From NCBI GenBank assembly GCA_000432335.1, contig HF995382.1:59216-65655 (forward strand): DNA of 6,440 nucleotides, given 5' to 3'. This document shows positions 6,276 through 6,440 of the stretch, piece after piece. Source of the DNA: Firmicutes bacterium CAG:646. GTDB taxonomy: Bacteria > Bacillota > Clostridia > Lachnospirales > Lachnospiraceae. Every line of letters starts with the position of its first letter. The first letter of the stretch is position 1. The notes below the pieces were generated by a model. The model had not been told where the DNA came from. It did no database searches and saw nothing but the letters and a program-made list of their open reading frames with translations. The position numbers were made by a program, and so were the translations under genes.

Positions 6276-6440
6276 ATGGATGGAAATACCACAAACATCA
6301 GTATCCGCATGGACGCAGATTTGAAAGCGCAAGCGGACGCACTGTTTACGGAACTTGGCATGAACCTGACTACGGCGTTTAACATCTTTGTGCGCCAGTC
6401 GCTTCGTGAGGGCGGCATTCCCTTTGCGGTAAGGCTAGAA
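6276..6440 (+). CDS. RelB/DinJ-family antitoxin (3' partial)
   Basis: The first 55 residues of a type II toxin-antitoxin antitoxin are visible; the gene runs off the right edge. It has the RelB/DinJ ribbon-helix-helix plan: a beta strand NISIRMD (7-13), helix 1 ADLKAQADALFTELG (14-28), helix 2 NLTTAFNIFVRQSLREG (30-46) and the characteristic IPF turn (48-50) that follows the DNA-binding domain. The start has a strong AAAGGAG site (6261-6267) at 8 bases. Family members are usually about 85-100 residues, so a third or more is missing, including the toxin-binding C-terminus. A RelE/YafQ-type mRNA-cleaving toxin gene is expected directly downstream. GGC, CGC and CGT codons contrast with the GGA/AGA habit of the genes to the left, which fits horizontal acquisition. 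Confidence 0.88.
   Translation, partial: MDGNTTNISIRMDADLKAQADALFTELGMNLTTAFNIFVRQSLREGGIPFAVRLE

Noticed and set aside
1..6440. CRISPR array, tRNA, rRNA or riboswitch
   Set aside because: No regularly spaced repeat series, cloverleaf or conserved RNA element was found. The only spaced repeats are the two copies at 6203-6235.

Overview
The window looks like a chromosomal segment of a low-to-moderate G+C Firmicute, most likely a gut Clostridia/Lachnospiraceae member. The clues are purine-rich Shine-Dalgarno sites, a Clostridia-style AddA, the PadR/HAAS/DUF4097 gene set, and heavy use of GGA, AGA and GAA codons. This placement is inferred from gene content and style, not from a search.

Layout: (1) Positions 1-2850 hold the 3' three quarters or so of addA, the helicase-nuclease subunit of the AddAB double-strand-break repair enzyme; its 5' end lies outside the window. 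A strong intrinsic terminator (2861-2900) closes it. (2) A new promoter (TTGACA / TATAGT) overlapped by a 25-bp imperfect palindrome begins a same-strand cluster: a 105-aa PadR-type repressor (2981-3298), a HAAS/DUF1700 membrane protein (3302-3955), a membrane-anchored DUF4097 protein with glycine-turn repeats (3952-4803), and a membrane-anchored protein of the EreA/ChaN-like type (4871-5992). The spacings are 3 bp, a 4-bp ATGA overlap and 67 bp, with no terminator between genes, so this is very probably one autoregulated envelope-associated operon. (3) From about 5980 to the right edge the character changes. A minus-strand fragment (5979-6149) resembles the N-terminus of the small cysteine-rich VLP proteins carried by Firmicute mobile elements. 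It is followed by a RelB/DinJ-type antitoxin gene (6276 to the edge, 3' partial) with its own promoter, a pair of 12-bp direct repeats exactly 21 bp apart and a perfect 12-bp palindrome on the -10 region. Codon use in this part (GGC, CGC, CGT) differs from the left part, which suggests an acquired block.

How the genes may work together: PadR would repress its own operon. The HAAS protein is a plausible membrane partner of PadR, and the DUF4097 and EreA-like proteins would carry out or sense something on the outer face of the membrane. The fourth gene is the least explained part. The toxin partner of the antitoxin should lie immediately right of the window.
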